Assembly: GCF_017312405.1 (NCBI RefSeq)
Contig: NZ_BLTG01000016.1
Coordinates: 1 to 64,000, forward strand
Length of the DNA stretch: 64,000 nucleotides
DNA from: Mycobacterium sp. PO1
Lineage (GTDB): Bacteria > Actinomycetota > Actinomycetes > Mycobacteriales > Mycobacteriaceae
Reading direction: 5' to 3'
This document shows, in pieces, positions 23,378-31,356 of this stretch (the first letter of the stretch is position 1; every line of letters starts with the position of its first letter). The notes beneath the pieces are model-generated. The model was not told the origin of the DNA and did no database searches. It was given only the letters and a program-made list of their open reading frames with translations. The position numbers were made by a program, and so were the translations under genes.

Positions 23378-23820
23378 GAGGCTCCGCGCACGGACGAGGG
23401 CGTCGACCGCCAGACCGCCAGCATCGTCCACACCGACAGCACCGCGGCGACCACGGCCACCGACCCGGCGACATAGAGTCCGTAGGCGGCCGACACCGGC
23501 GGATAGACGTAGAGCCGGTAGTACCAGACCGCTAGGACCACGATCGCCACCGAAATGGTCAGCGCACCAGTGGAAGCCATTCGTGCTGAGATCCCGCGAG
23601 CCGCCATCGCCCCGGCAACGACCAGCGCCGCCGCCAGCAGGACGATCAGCTGACCGACGCCGAAGCCCGGCGGGGGCACCGGCATGACGCCGGCCACACC
23701 GCCGATGCCGTTGGCGCGTCCGCCGCCCGCGGCCGACGACCGCAGCCACGGCAACCATGCGCTGACGGCGACCACCAGCGCACACAGCGCGACCAGCCAA
23801 CCCGGATACGCGCGAACCAT
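23374..23820 (-). CDS. Four-helix membrane protein (possibly Rv0912-like)
   Basis: 148 aa with four predicted helices (about 9-28, 56-77, 82-103, 115-137) and a short Gly-rich extracytoplasmic loop after the first. No recognised family. ATG at 23820 has a TAGTCT box exactly 6 nt upstream and is therefore preferred over the TTG two codons earlier. Divergent from the cupin gene with only 25 nt between start codons, and coupled to the GNAT gene downstream. Confidence 0.75.
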   Translation of the reverse strand: MVRAYPGWLVALCALVVAVSAWLPWLRSSAAGGGRANGIGGVAGVMPVPPPGFGVGQLIVLLAAALVVAGAMAARGISARMASTGALTISVAIVVLAVWYYRLYVYPPVSAAYGLYVAGSVAVVAAVLSVWTMLAVWRSTPSSVRGAS

Positions 23821-23826
23821 GGGCAA

Positions 23827-23839
23827 AGACTACTAGGGT
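23827..23839. promoter_or_regulatory. Back-to-back leaderless promoters
   Basis: Minus-strand TAGTCT (23832 to 23827) ends 6 nt before the ATG at 23820; plus-strand TAGGGT (23834-23839) ends 6 nt before the ATG at 23846. The two -10 boxes are 1 bp apart, so both promoters cannot be occupied at once. Confidence 0.6.
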
Positions 23840-23845
23840 GAACCG

Positions 23846-24292
23846 ATGAGCGATCTCCCCGAATGGGCGCGTCGGCTGGACCTTTCCCCGCACCCCGAGG
23901 GCGGCTGGTTCCGTGAGACCTGGCGCAGCGATCTGAGGATTCCGCAATCGGTGCTCCCGCCCGACTACACCGGTCCCCGCAACGCCGGAACCGCGATCCT
24001 GTTCCTGCTCATGCCCGGCCAACAGTCCGCCTGGCACACCGTTCGCAGCGCCGAGCTGTGGCTGTATCACTCCGGGGGTCCGCTACTGCTCGAGGTCGGC
24101 GCCGAGCAGCACGACGCGACGACGCACGTGCTGGGGGCCGACATCATGGCCGGTGAGAGCCCGCAGTACGTCGTGCCGCCCGGATATTGGCAGCGCGCCG
24201 TGCCACGCGGCGACGAGCCCTGCCTGGTCAGCTGCGTCGTCGTGCCCGGGTTCGATTTCGCCGACTTCGTCCTGGGCGCGTCTACCGACTGA
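23846..24292 (+). CDS. Cupin-5 (DUF985) family protein
   Basis: 148 aa. Pattern LDLSPHPEGGWFRETWRS (about 10-27), SAWHTVRSAELWLYHSG and GESPQYVVPPGYWQRAVP match the DUF985/cupin-5 family, a small single-domain beta-barrel. Function of the family is poorly defined; the His residues suggest a metal or ligand pocket. Leaderless start with TAGGGT 6 nt upstream. Converges with the BKACE gene with an 11-nt overlap. Confidence 0.85.
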   Translation: MSDLPEWARRLDLSPHPEGGWFRETWRSDLRIPQSVLPPDYTGPRNAGTAILFLLMPGQQSAWHTVRSAELWLYHSGGPLLLEVGAEQHDATTHVLGADIMAGESPQYVVPPGYWQRAVPRGDEPCLVSCVVVPGFDFADFVLGASTD

Positions 24293-25007
24293 GCAGCTCG
24301 ACCGCGGCGGACACCAGCGCAGCGTTGTCCTGGGCGGTGGATCCGTCGGGCAGCCGCAGGGTGTCCTCCATACCGATGCGGGTCTGCACTCCCCTCACTC
24401 CCGCGTGTTCGAGCAGTGGCCAACAACTTTCGTCGAGGCCATGCAGCAGAACCGGCGCCGGTGAGCCCGCCGCGCCCACCAGTGAGATCAGTTCGTCCGC
24501 CGTCGCCACGTCACCGTCGGGGCCCAGCTCGATCATCACCCGCATGCAGTGCGGGGCGATGTCCGACGCGGCCCACGACTCGGCGGCCTCGGCATGGAAG
24601 ATGCCCACCTCGACACCCAGACCCCGGCCGAGGATGACCTCGGCGAGCTCGGGTGACCCGGGCTCGTGCCAGTTCAACGACGTGAAGTCGGGCAGCACGG
24701 TCCAGCTCTCGACGGCACGCAGCCGCTGCTGGGCGTCGGGCAACGCCCAATACCCGGTCGTCACCCCCAGCGGCAGCCCCGGAGCGGCATGGCGCACCGC
24801 GGACACCGCCGCATCCACCTCAGCAGCCATCAGCGAGTCCACCCCGTCGGCGTTCTTGGGATGCATGTGCACCGCCAGCGCCCCCGCCCGGTGTGCCGCC
24901 ACCGCTTCGGAGGCGAGCTGCTCGGGCGTGACGGGCAGGTGCGGATGCTGGTCCGGAGTGCGGGCACCGTTGATGCACGCCTTGACATAGATCTTGGGAC
25001 TGGCCAT
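24282..25007 (-). CDS. BKACE family (3-keto-5-aminohexanoate cleavage-like) protein
   Basis: 241 aa TIM-barrel of the beta-keto acid cleavage enzyme family, which condenses a beta-keto acid with acetyl-CoA to give a CoA ester and acetoacetate. Seen: IYVKACINGARTP (about 6-18), ALAVHMHPKNADGVDSL with the metal-binding HxH (about 46-48), GTTGYW-type substrate loop (VTTGYWAL) and HGLDESCWPLLEHA. Substrate unknown. Its 5' end lies in a stretch duplicated from the 3' flank of the nearby ketosynthase. Confidence 0.85.
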   Translation of the reverse strand: MASPKIYVKACINGARTPDQHPHLPVTPEQLASEAVAAHRAGALAVHMHPKNADGVDSLMAAEVDAAVSAVRHAAPGLPLGVTTGYWALPDAQQRLRAVESWTVLPDFTSLNWHEPGSPELAEVILGRGLGVEVGIFHAEAAESWAASDIAPHCMRVMIELGPDGDVATADELISLVGAAGSPAPVLLHGLDESCWPLLEHAGVRGVQTRIGMEDTLRLPDGSTAQDNAALVSAAVELLSR

Positions 25008-25015
25008 CTCCCCAT

Positions 25016-25113
25016 CTTCACCTCTACCCGCCGTCGCGCGCAGCGTGCCGGGCACGCTCTGGTAGCGATCGAGCGCCAAACACACGTTGTGGCCACCGAG
25101 GCCGAACGGATTG
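25016..25113 (-). pseudogene. Degenerate copy of the ketosynthase 3' end (repeat copy A)
   Basis: About 98 bp closely matching 25786-25874. Read on the minus strand it encodes NPFGLGGHNVCLALDRY, the mutated counterpart of the true C-terminus NSFGFGGHNVCLAFGRY, but the stop codon has been lost. The resemblance continues weakly toward the BKACE start. It looks like the remnant of a duplicated or recombined ketosynthase gene on the other side of the SnoaL-like gene. Confidence 0.75.
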
Positions 25114-25114
25114 C

Positions 25115-25141
25115 GAGTCCGACGGCCTGGCCGTCGGACTC
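25115..25141. terminator. Perfect 12-bp hairpin
   Basis: GAGTCCGACGGC-CTG-GCCGTCGGACTC, 12-bp perfect stem with a 3-nt loop and no T tract. It adjoins the degenerate ketosynthase remnant. It may act as a terminator or mRNA hairpin for either strand; this is structure without proof of function. Confidence 0.45.
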
Positions 25142-25184
25142 GTCGTTCCAGGTGAGCGTCATGATGGGGGTGGGGACGTTCCGA

Positions 25185-25190
25185 TACCGT
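25185..25190 (+). promoter_or_regulatory. Leaderless -10 box of the SnoaL-like gene
   Basis: TACCGT, then 6 nt, then ATG at 25197; no Shine-Dalgarno. Confidence 0.5.
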
Positions 25191-25196
25191 GGCACG

Positions 25197-25742
25197 ATGC
25201 CGACGACGCCTCCAGACCCGGTCCTGCAGGAGATGCGCGACGAGCACGCGCTGCGCAAATTGGTGCACGGATACTGCCGCGCCGTGGACCGTGGCGACAA
25301 CGAGGCGCTGCGCGGGATGTACCACCCCGACGCGGTGGACGGGCACGGGGCTTTCTCGACGGGTTCGGTCGACGACTTCCTGGGCAGGCTCGCCGCGTCC
25401 CGTAAGCATCTGCGGTCGATGCAGCATCACATCACGACCGTGAACTTCGCGATCGACGGCGATCGCGCGGAGGGGGAGATCTACAGCATCGCCACCCACA
25501 CTTTCGCCGCGAAACACGGTGAGACCGAGGTCATCGTCGGTGGGCGGTACCTCGACAAGTACCAGAAGCGCGACGGCACCTGGAGATTCCTCGAGCGGAC
25601 CATCGTCACCGATTGGGCCCACGTGCACGACCCGTCGTCGGTGGACCTCGGTCACCCGATGGTCAGGGATTCTCTCAAAGGCAGTCTCGGCCCGGATGAT
25701 CCGTCGTTCGCGTTGTTCTCGCTGCTGGGCGGCCGTGTGTGA
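25197..25742 (+). CDS. NTF2/SnoaL-like protein
   Basis: 181 aa cone-shaped alpha+beta fold of the NTF2/SnoaL-like group, which includes dehydratases, isomerases and dehydrochlorinases. Seen: LRKLVHGYCRAVDRGDNEAL (about 19-38), YHPDAVDGHGAF, HHITTVNFAIDGDRAEGE, GGRYLDKYQKRDGTWRFLER. His/Asp pairs line the usual pocket but the reaction cannot be assigned. The gene stands alone on the plus strand between two copies of a ketosynthase 3'-end repeat, as if it had been inserted there. Confidence 0.8.
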   Translation: MPTTPPDPVLQEMRDEHALRKLVHGYCRAVDRGDNEALRGMYHPDAVDGHGAFSTGSVDDFLGRLAASRKHLRSMQHHITTVNFAIDGDRAEGEIYSIATHTFAAKHGETEVIVGGRYLDKYQKRDGTWRFLERTIVTDWAHVHDPSSVDLGHPMVRDSLKGSLGPDDPSFALFSLLGGRV

Positions 25743-25764
25743 GGTTCGCGTGGGCCGCCGTGAC

Positions 25765-25781
25765 GTAGATCTCGGATCTAC
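25765..25781. terminator. Short hairpin between convergent genes
   Basis: GTAGATC-TCG-GATCTAC, 7-bp stem with 3-nt loop, in the 77-nt gap between the SnoaL-like and ketosynthase stops. It could terminate both transcripts; no T tract. Confidence 0.35.
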
Positions 25782-25785
25782 CCAC

Positions 25786-25874
25786 CTTCACCTCTACCCG
25801 CCGTCGCGCAGCGTGCCAACTAGTAGCGACCGAACGCCAAACACACGTTGTGGCCACCGAAGCCGAACGAATTG
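25786..25874. repeat. Direct repeat copy B (functional ketosynthase 3' end)
   Basis: The source copy of the repeat at 25016-25113. It covers the last 17 codons or so, the stop and about 34 bp of 3' flank of the ketosynthase gene. Distance between copies is about 0.77 kb, enclosing the SnoaL-like gene. Confidence 0.75.
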
Positions 25875-27076
25875 CTCAGCGCATAGCGGTAGTTGCCCGG
25901 GCGCGGCGAACCGGCGACGACGTCCAGGTGCACGTCGGGGTCGAGGTTCTTCAGGTTGCGTGTCGCCGGCACCACCCCATGCCGCAGCGCCTGCAGCGTC
26001 AGCACCGCCTCCACCGCGCCCACCGCGCCTACGGAATGCCCGAGAGCGGCCTTGGGCGCGAACACTGCCGGGCGGTGCTCGCCCATCGCGTTGTTGATCG
26101 CCACCGACTCGGCCACGTCGCCGACCGTGGTGCCCGTGGCGTGGGCGTTGACGTGGTCGATGTCGCTGGGCTGCAGACCCGCCAGCTGCATCGCCCGGGT
26201 CATCGCGAACCCGGCCCGTCTGCCGTTGGGATCGGGGGCCACCATGTGGAACCCGTCGGAGGTGACACTGGCGCCCATCAGCCGCCCCAGTATCCGGGCG
26301 CCGCGAGCACGGGCGTGCTCCTCGGTTTCGATGACCAGCAGGGCGCCGCCCTCACCGAACACGAAACCGTCGCGGTCCCGGTCGAATGGCCGGCAGGCAC
26401 CTGCGGGATCCTCGTTGTTGCGCGACAGCACGATCCGCATCTTGGCGAATCCGGCGATCGACACTGCTTCGATTCGCGACTCCACTCCGCCGCAGATCGC
26501 GACGTCGGCCTCACCGAGCACGATCTGGCGCCAGGCCGCCGCGATGCCCTCCGATCCCGACGCGCACGCCGACACCGGCGTGAAGACCCCGGCGCCCGCG
26601 TGCCGTTCCACCGCGACCGCGGTGGAGGCGCCGCTGGGCACATACATCGGCACCGTGTCGGGCGCCACCGCCTCGACACCGCCGGCGCGCAGGTCGTCGT
26701 AGGCGAACACGAGGCGCTCGACCCCGCCGGCACCGGTGCCGATCGACACCGCCAGCCGGCGGGTGTCGACATCGGGTTCGCCGGCGTCGCGCCACACCCT
26801 TCGCGACAGCACCATGGCCATCCGTTGCACGTAGGACAGGTGTTCGACCTCGTGCTCGGTCAACTGGTCGTCGAACGTCTCCAACAGATGTCCGCCGATC
26901 CGAACGGGCAGGTCATAGCGCGTGATGGACTCGTCCTCGAGCAGCCGGATCCCGCTTCGGCCGTCCAGCAGCGCCTGCCAGGTCGTGTCGACGTCGGTGC
27001 CCAGCGCGGTCGTCATCGCGACGCCGGTGACCACGACGTCGGGCAGCTTCCGTTGTGTCGCACTCGTCATCGCCAT
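25820..27076 (-). CDS. Beta-ketoacyl-ACP synthase, KasA/KasB-type paralogue
   Basis: 418 aa condensing enzyme. Catalytic Cys in VSACASGSEG (about 172), His in NAHATGTTVGD (about 312) and in KAALGHSVGA (about 346); C-terminus NSFGFGGHNVCLAFGRY. The whole sequence follows KasB of M. tuberculosis, including DPAGACRPFDRDRDGFVFGE, but the gene is outside the FAS-II operon and has no acyl-carrier or reductase neighbours. It may extend special fatty acids or serve a local pathway. Start ATG at 27076, with an in-frame ATG at 27070 as alternative; G-rich AGGGGG lies upstream. Confidence 0.92.
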   Translation of the reverse strand: MAMTSATQRKLPDVVVTGVAMTTALGTDVDTTWQALLDGRSGIRLLEDESITRYDLPVRIGGHLLETFDDQLTEHEVEHLSYVQRMAMVLSRRVWRDAGEPDVDTRRLAVSIGTGAGGVERLVFAYDDLRAGGVEAVAPDTVPMYVPSGASTAVAVERHAGAGVFTPVSACASGSEGIAAAWRQIVLGEADVAICGGVESRIEAVSIAGFAKMRIVLSRNNEDPAGACRPFDRDRDGFVFGEGGALLVIETEEHARARGARILGRLMGASVTSDGFHMVAPDPNGRRAGFAMTRAMQLAGLQPSDIDHVNAHATGTTVGDVAESVAINNAMGEHRPAVFAPKAALGHSVGAVGAVEAVLTLQALRHGVVPATRNLKNLDPDVHLDVVAGSPRPGNYRYALSNSFGFGGHNVCLAFGRY

Positions 27077-27185
27077 CTCACCCCCTGCCTATCTTGGCGC
27101 AGGGGCTACCCGCTACGTCAAGCCTTACTCATCCGTCAACGAACGACCGCAGCCGTCGAACCGGTGACCTGATCCGTCAAACGGG

Positions 27186-27240
27186 CGACCTCAGCAGCCT
27201 CGAGCAGCCACGAGCGACCTCAGCCGTCGACGAGCAGCCT
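27186..27240. repeat. Short imperfect direct repeats in the gap before the ketosynthase
   Basis: CGACCTCAGC occurs at 27186-27195 and 27215-27224 (period 29), each followed by a GAGCAGCC-type sequence. It lies in the 183-nt gap 27077-27259 between the ketosynthase start and the VOC stop. No gene is seen there; a promoter for the ketosynthase is expected but not obvious. Confidence 0.5.
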
Positions 27241-27259
27241 CGGGCATGAGCAGGTCGCG

Positions 27260-28045
27260 TCACCGGTCGGCGAGCGATGTCAGGTTGAACCCGGCGCCGG
27301 TCGGATCGGCCACGGCCGCCAACCGCCCGTACGGGGTGTCCTCCGCGGCGCGCACAACGCTGCCACCCCGCTCGACGATCAGGTCGACGGTCTTGTCGAC
27401 GTCGTCGGTGGCGAGGAACACCGACCACGTCGATGTGGTCTGCTCGGGCAGCACCGATCCATCCATCACACCCAGCAGCGCCTCACCGTCGAACAGGGCG
27501 GTGCTGTAGCGGAATTCGTCGGTGTCGGAGACGGTCTCGGTCTGCCACCCGAACACGTCGCAATAGAACTGCAGCGCCGCGCCGTAGTCACGGGTCGTGA
27601 GCTGGTGGTAGGCGGGCGCACCGGCTTCCCCGACCACCTCGAAGCCGCGGTGCCCACCGGGTTGCCACAGCCCGACCACCGCACCGGCGGGATCGACGAA
27701 CACCGACATCCAGCCCTTGTCCTTGATCTCCATCGGCTCAGCGCCGCCCTCGGCGCACAGCACCGCGCCGGCCGCCGCGGCTTGCGTGAGGGTGGCCCGG
27801 ATATCGGCGGTGTGCAGGTAGACGGTCCAGCCGTCCGGCATGTCCCACTGCGGATCGTTGGCCATCATCCCGGCGACCGGCCGGCCATCGCACAGGGCGT
27901 TGAGGTAGCCGTGGTATCCGGGACCGTAGGACTCGAACGTCCAGCCGAAAACGGCGCCGTAGAACTCCTGCGCGGCGTCGAGGTCGGAGGTGGTGAGGTC
28001 GATCCAGATGGGTGCGCCGAGCGGGGCGGTTTCGCGGACGGGCAT
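27260..28045 (-). CDS. Double-VOC (glyoxalase/bleomycin-resistance fold) protein, Rv0911-like
   Basis: 261 aa with two vicinal-oxygen-chelate domains: about 10-120 (IWIDLTTSDLDAAQEFYGAV, FGWTFESYG) and about 135-255 (AYHQLTTRDYGAALQFYCDV, FGWQTETVSD). Each half ends with a DPAGA or DPTGA motif. VOC proteins bind metals or small ligands; many paired forms are dioxygenase-like or resistance proteins with unknown substrates. ATG at 28045 has GAGGAG 5 nt upstream. It appears to mark the left edge of the large catabolic insertion relative to the M. tuberculosis order. Confidence 0.85.
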   Translation of the reverse strand: MPVRETAPLGAPIWIDLTTSDLDAAQEFYGAVFGWTFESYGPGYHGYLNALCDGRPVAGMMANDPQWDMPDGWTVYLHTADIRATLTQAAAAGAVLCAEGGAEPMEIKDKGWMSVFVDPAGAVVGLWQPGGHRGFEVVGEAGAPAYHQLTTRDYGAALQFYCDVFGWQTETVSDTDEFRYSTALFDGEALLGVMDGSVLPEQTTSTWSVFLATDDVDKTVDLIVERGGSVVRAAEDTPYGRLAAVADPTGAGFNLTSLADR

Positions 28046-28175
28046 GACAGCTCCTCGAAAGTCAGGGATCACGACACCCGTGCTGACCGTCGCCGACCGG
28101 AAGACTCATCGACCCGTCGCGGCATCGCGGCGCCCCCGGTCGCGGATTTCCGCCCGGGGCCGCCGCGATCGTGGG

Positions 28176-29600
28176 CTACGCCGGCGCGTAACCCAGCGTG
28201 GCCTTGGTCTCCAGGTACTCGTCGAACCCGAAGCTGCTCCACTCGCGGCCGTTACCGCTGCGCTTGTAGCCACCGAACGGGGCGTTCAGGTCGAAGCCGT
28301 GGTTGATCGCGACCGAACCGGCACGGATGCGCCGCGCCACCGCCCGGGCCGCGTCCAGATCAGCGCCCGAGACGTAGCCGGCCAGGCCGTACTCCGTGTC
28401 GTTGGCGATCTCGAGGGCCTGGTCGAGATCGTCGTAGCCGAGGATGCACAGCACCGGCCCGAAGATCTCCTCGCGCGCGATCGTCATGTCGTTGGTGACA
28501 TCGGCGAACACCGTCGGTTTGACGTAGTAGCCCGTCTGCAGACCCTCCGGCCGGCCGGTGCCTCCGGCCACGACCGTGGCGCCGTCGTCGATGCCCTTCT
28601 GGAGCAACCCCTGGATCTTCTCGAACTGCGCCTGCGACGCCACGGGACCGATGGCCTTCTTGTCGGAGGGGTCACCGACCTTCACACCCTCGATGACGGT
28701 GCGGGCGATCTCCTTGGCCTCGTCCATCCGCGAGTTGGGCACCAGCATCCGCGAGGGCGCGTTGCAGCTCTGTCCGCTGTTGAGCATCATCGTGGTGACC
28801 CCGGCGGTCACGCTGTCGGCGAACGCGTCGTCGTCGAGCACGATGTTGGGACTCTTGCCGCCCAGCTCCTGCGTGACCCGTTTGACGGTGGGCGCCGCGT
28901 TGCGGGCGACCTCCACCCCGGCTCGAGTTGATCCGGTGAACGACACCATGTCGACGTCGGGGTGGCTGGACAGCGCCACGCCCACACCCGGCCCGTCGCC
29001 GTAGACCAGGTTGTAGACCCCGGCGGGAACGCCTGCAGCGTCGACGATCTCGGTGAAGATCTGCGCCGAGTACGGGGCGACCTCCGACGGCTTGAGCACC
29101 ATCGTGCACCCGGTCGCCAACGCCGGGAACACCTTGCACGCGATCTGGTTGATCGGCCAGTTCCACGGCGTGATCAGCCCACACACGCCGATCGGCTCCT
29201 TGACCACGAGGGTGTTGCCGAGCTGCTCTTCGAACGAGAAGTTCTTCAGGACGTCGATGGCGGTCATGAGGTGACCGGCTCCCATCGCCACCTGAGGTCC
29301 GGCCGCCAGCGACGGCGGAGCGCCCATCTCCTCGCTCACCGCGTCTGCGAGGTCGCCCGACCGTTTCTGGTACTCGGCCTGGATCGCCTGCAGCACATCG
29401 AGGCGCTCCTCGCGGGTGGTCTGCGACCAGGAGGCGAACGCCCTGCGGGCCGCCTGCACCGCGACGTCGACGTCGGCGGCCGATCCGATCGCGATGACGC
29501 CGGAGACCTGCTCGGTGGTGGGGTTGTCGACCTCGAGGGTGTTGGGCCTCACCGGGTCGACCCAGGTGCCGTCGATGTAGAACTTCAGGTATTCGCGCAT
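28176..29600 (-). CDS. NAD(P)-dependent aldehyde dehydrogenase
   Basis: 474 aa ALDH fold. Catalytic Cys in NSGQSCNAPSR (about 278), general-base Glu in QELGGKSPN (about 244), cofactor segment TPWNWPINQIACKVFPALATG replaced here only in detail from the family pattern, and EEIFGPVLCI. Oxidises an aldehyde to the acid. Last gene of the 11-gene minus-strand catabolic transcript, 27 nt after the ThDP-enzyme stop; the two together fit an alpha-oxidation step in which a 2-hydroxyacyl-CoA is cleaved and the aldehyde oxidised (inference). Confidence 0.93.
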   Translation of the reverse strand: MREYLKFYIDGTWVDPVRPNTLEVDNPTTEQVSGVIAIGSAADVDVAVQAARRAFASWSQTTREERLDVLQAIQAEYQKRSGDLADAVSEEMGAPPSLAAGPQVAMGAGHLMTAIDVLKNFSFEEQLGNTLVVKEPIGVCGLITPWNWPINQIACKVFPALATGCTMVLKPSEVAPYSAQIFTEIVDAAGVPAGVYNLVYGDGPGVGVALSSHPDVDMVSFTGSTRAGVEVARNAAPTVKRVTQELGGKSPNIVLDDDAFADSVTAGVTTMMLNSGQSCNAPSRMLVPNSRMDEAKEIARTVIEGVKVGDPSDKKAIGPVASQAQFEKIQGLLQKGIDDGATVVAGGTGRPEGLQTGYYVKPTVFADVTNDMTIAREEIFGPVLCILGYDDLDQALEIANDTEYGLAGYVSGADLDAARAVARRIRAGSVAINHGFDLNAPFGGYKRSGNGREWSSFGFDEYLETKATLGYAPA

Positions 29601-29627
29601 GACTCCACTCTCCCTCAGTCGGAACCG

Positions 29628-31343
29628 TTACTGGGTGCCTTCTGCATACCAGGTCCGGAAGCGGTCGTATTTGGGCATCTCTTCGGAGTTCGCCTTCGGG
29701 TCGATGCAGACGTGCACGACGGCCGGCTTGCCGCTGGCGTAGGCCCGTTGGATGGCCGGACCGATCTCGTCTTCCTTCTCGACGTATTCACCGTGGCAGC
29801 CGAAGCCCTCACCGATCTTGTCCATCCGGACGTCTTTGCTCCAGTGCACACCGGGCTGCGGTGACGGTTGCTCGAAGGTGCGTTTGTACACGCCCACCTC
29901 CAGCCCCCACTGATGGTCCACCCCCACCACGCACACCAGCGGAATGTTCTCCCGCACCGCCGTTTCCAGCTCCGCGACATGGAACAGGAACGCCGAGTCG
30001 CTGGTGAGCAACATGACCGGCCTGCTGCGCCCCTCGGCCACCGACGCGCCGACCGCGTAGGGCAGGCCGGTTCCGAGGTGACCGAAGTTCTGATTCCAGA
30101 TCACGTCGCGGGGCTTGGTCTGCGAGTAGGTCCACTGGAAGATCACCGTGGCGCCGCCGTCGCGCACCATGATGCCGTCCTCGGCGAACTCGTCGAACGC
30201 CTTGGTGGCCTCCACGACGAAGCGCGCCGGGTGTACCGGCGTGCGTCCGCTCGGCGCCTCGTCGGCGACCCGCGCGAGCTCCGCGTCGTTCGCCTTGATC
30301 AACGTGTCGAGGCTGTCGGACGGAGAACGCGGGCTGTCCTTCAAGGCCTCGACGAGCTGGGGGACGACGCCGCGCAGGTCACCCACCAGCGGGACGTCGA
30401 TCCGGCGGTTGACACCGATGGCCGTCGGGTCCTGCTCGACGAGCACCCATCTGCGATTCGCGTCGTTGTCTGCCCAATGCTGGGTGCGCCCGTAGTGCAT
30501 GGGTTCACCGAGTTCGGTACCCAACGCGACACACAGATCGGACTCCTCCACCGCCTGGTTGGCCGCCGGCGAGAACAGATAGGGGAAGGTGCGGTCCTGC
30601 AGGCCGGGGATGAACGACGTTCCGCCCGAGGTCTGGACGACCGGGCAGGCCATCAACTCGGCCAGTTCCTTGACCTGTTGCTGGGTGCGCGAGGTGTGCA
30701 CGCCGTGCCCGACCAGCAGCACGGGGCTCTTGGCCGCGCGGATCAGCTCCACCGCCTCGGCCACCTCGCGGGCACCCGCGCCCTGGTTCACCAGCCGGTA
30801 GGCCGAGGGCTCGGGTGCGTCCCCGACACTGAGTTCTTCGAGGATCACGTGCGAGGGGAACTCCACATACGACGGGCCGGGGGTTCCGGACATCGACCGG
30901 CGAATCGCCTCGTGGATGATCTCATCGGTCTGGTCGGCGTACTCGATGGAGCTGCTGTACTTGACCGACGGCGCGAACAGGCCTTCCTGCTGCACGAACT
31001 GGATCCGGCCGCGGCGGACCCGGCGTTCGGTGACGCGGGCCCGCTGCCCGCCGAGGAAGATCACCGGCGAGTTCTCCACCAACGCGCACATCATGGCCCC
31101 GGCGATGTTGGCCACCCCCGGCCCCAGCGTCCCGATGCACAGACCGGGCCTGCCCGTCATCCGGGAGGCCGCCTCGGCCATGAACCCGGCACTGAGCTCG
31201 TGGTGCGGCGCGACCACGGACCAGCCACGCGCGTGCGCCTCGGAGAACATGTGCACGAAGTTCGGGTCCGGGATGCCGAACAACGTGTTCACGCCCTCGG
31301 CCTCGAACAGGTCGAGAATGCGTTGGTAGACAGGTACACCCAT
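29628..31343 (-). CDS. Thiamine-diphosphate enzyme, acetolactate synthase/2-hydroxyacyl lyase-like
   Basis: 571 aa with the three-domain ThDP layout. N-terminal pyrimidine-binding domain with the activating Glu in HHELSAGFMAEAASRMTG (about 48-65) and GTLGPGVANIAGA. Middle domain about 195-330. C-terminal cofactor domain from about 400. The usual GDG...NN cofactor signature is changed to TSDSAF...VDHQWG, keeping one Asp but not the paired Asn, so catalysis may differ. ATG at 31343 is chosen because AAGGAA lies 6 nt before it. Probable role: cleavage of a C-C bond next to a hydroxyl- or keto-acyl group. Confidence 0.85.
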   Translation of the reverse strand: MGVPVYQRILDLFEAEGVNTLFGIPDPNFVHMFSEAHARGWSVVAPHHELSAGFMAEAASRMTGRPGLCIGTLGPGVANIAGAMMCALVENSPVIFLGGQRARVTERRVRRGRIQFVQQEGLFAPSVKYSSSIEYADQTDEIIHEAIRRSMSGTPGPSYVEFPSHVILEELSVGDAPEPSAYRLVNQGAGAREVAEAVELIRAAKSPVLLVGHGVHTSRTQQQVKELAELMACPVVQTSGGTSFIPGLQDRTFPYLFSPAANQAVEESDLCVALGTELGEPMHYGRTQHWADNDANRRWVLVEQDPTAIGVNRRIDVPLVGDLRGVVPQLVEALKDSPRSPSDSLDTLIKANDAELARVADEAPSGRTPVHPARFVVEATKAFDEFAEDGIMVRDGGATVIFQWTYSQTKPRDVIWNQNFGHLGTGLPYAVGASVAEGRSRPVMLLTSDSAFLFHVAELETAVRENIPLVCVVGVDHQWGLEVGVYKRTFEQPSPQPGVHWSKDVRMDKIGEGFGCHGEYVEKEDEIGPAIQRAYASGKPAVVHVCIDPKANSEEMPKYDRFRTWYAEGTQ

Positions 31344-31356
31344 CGTCATTTCCTTT

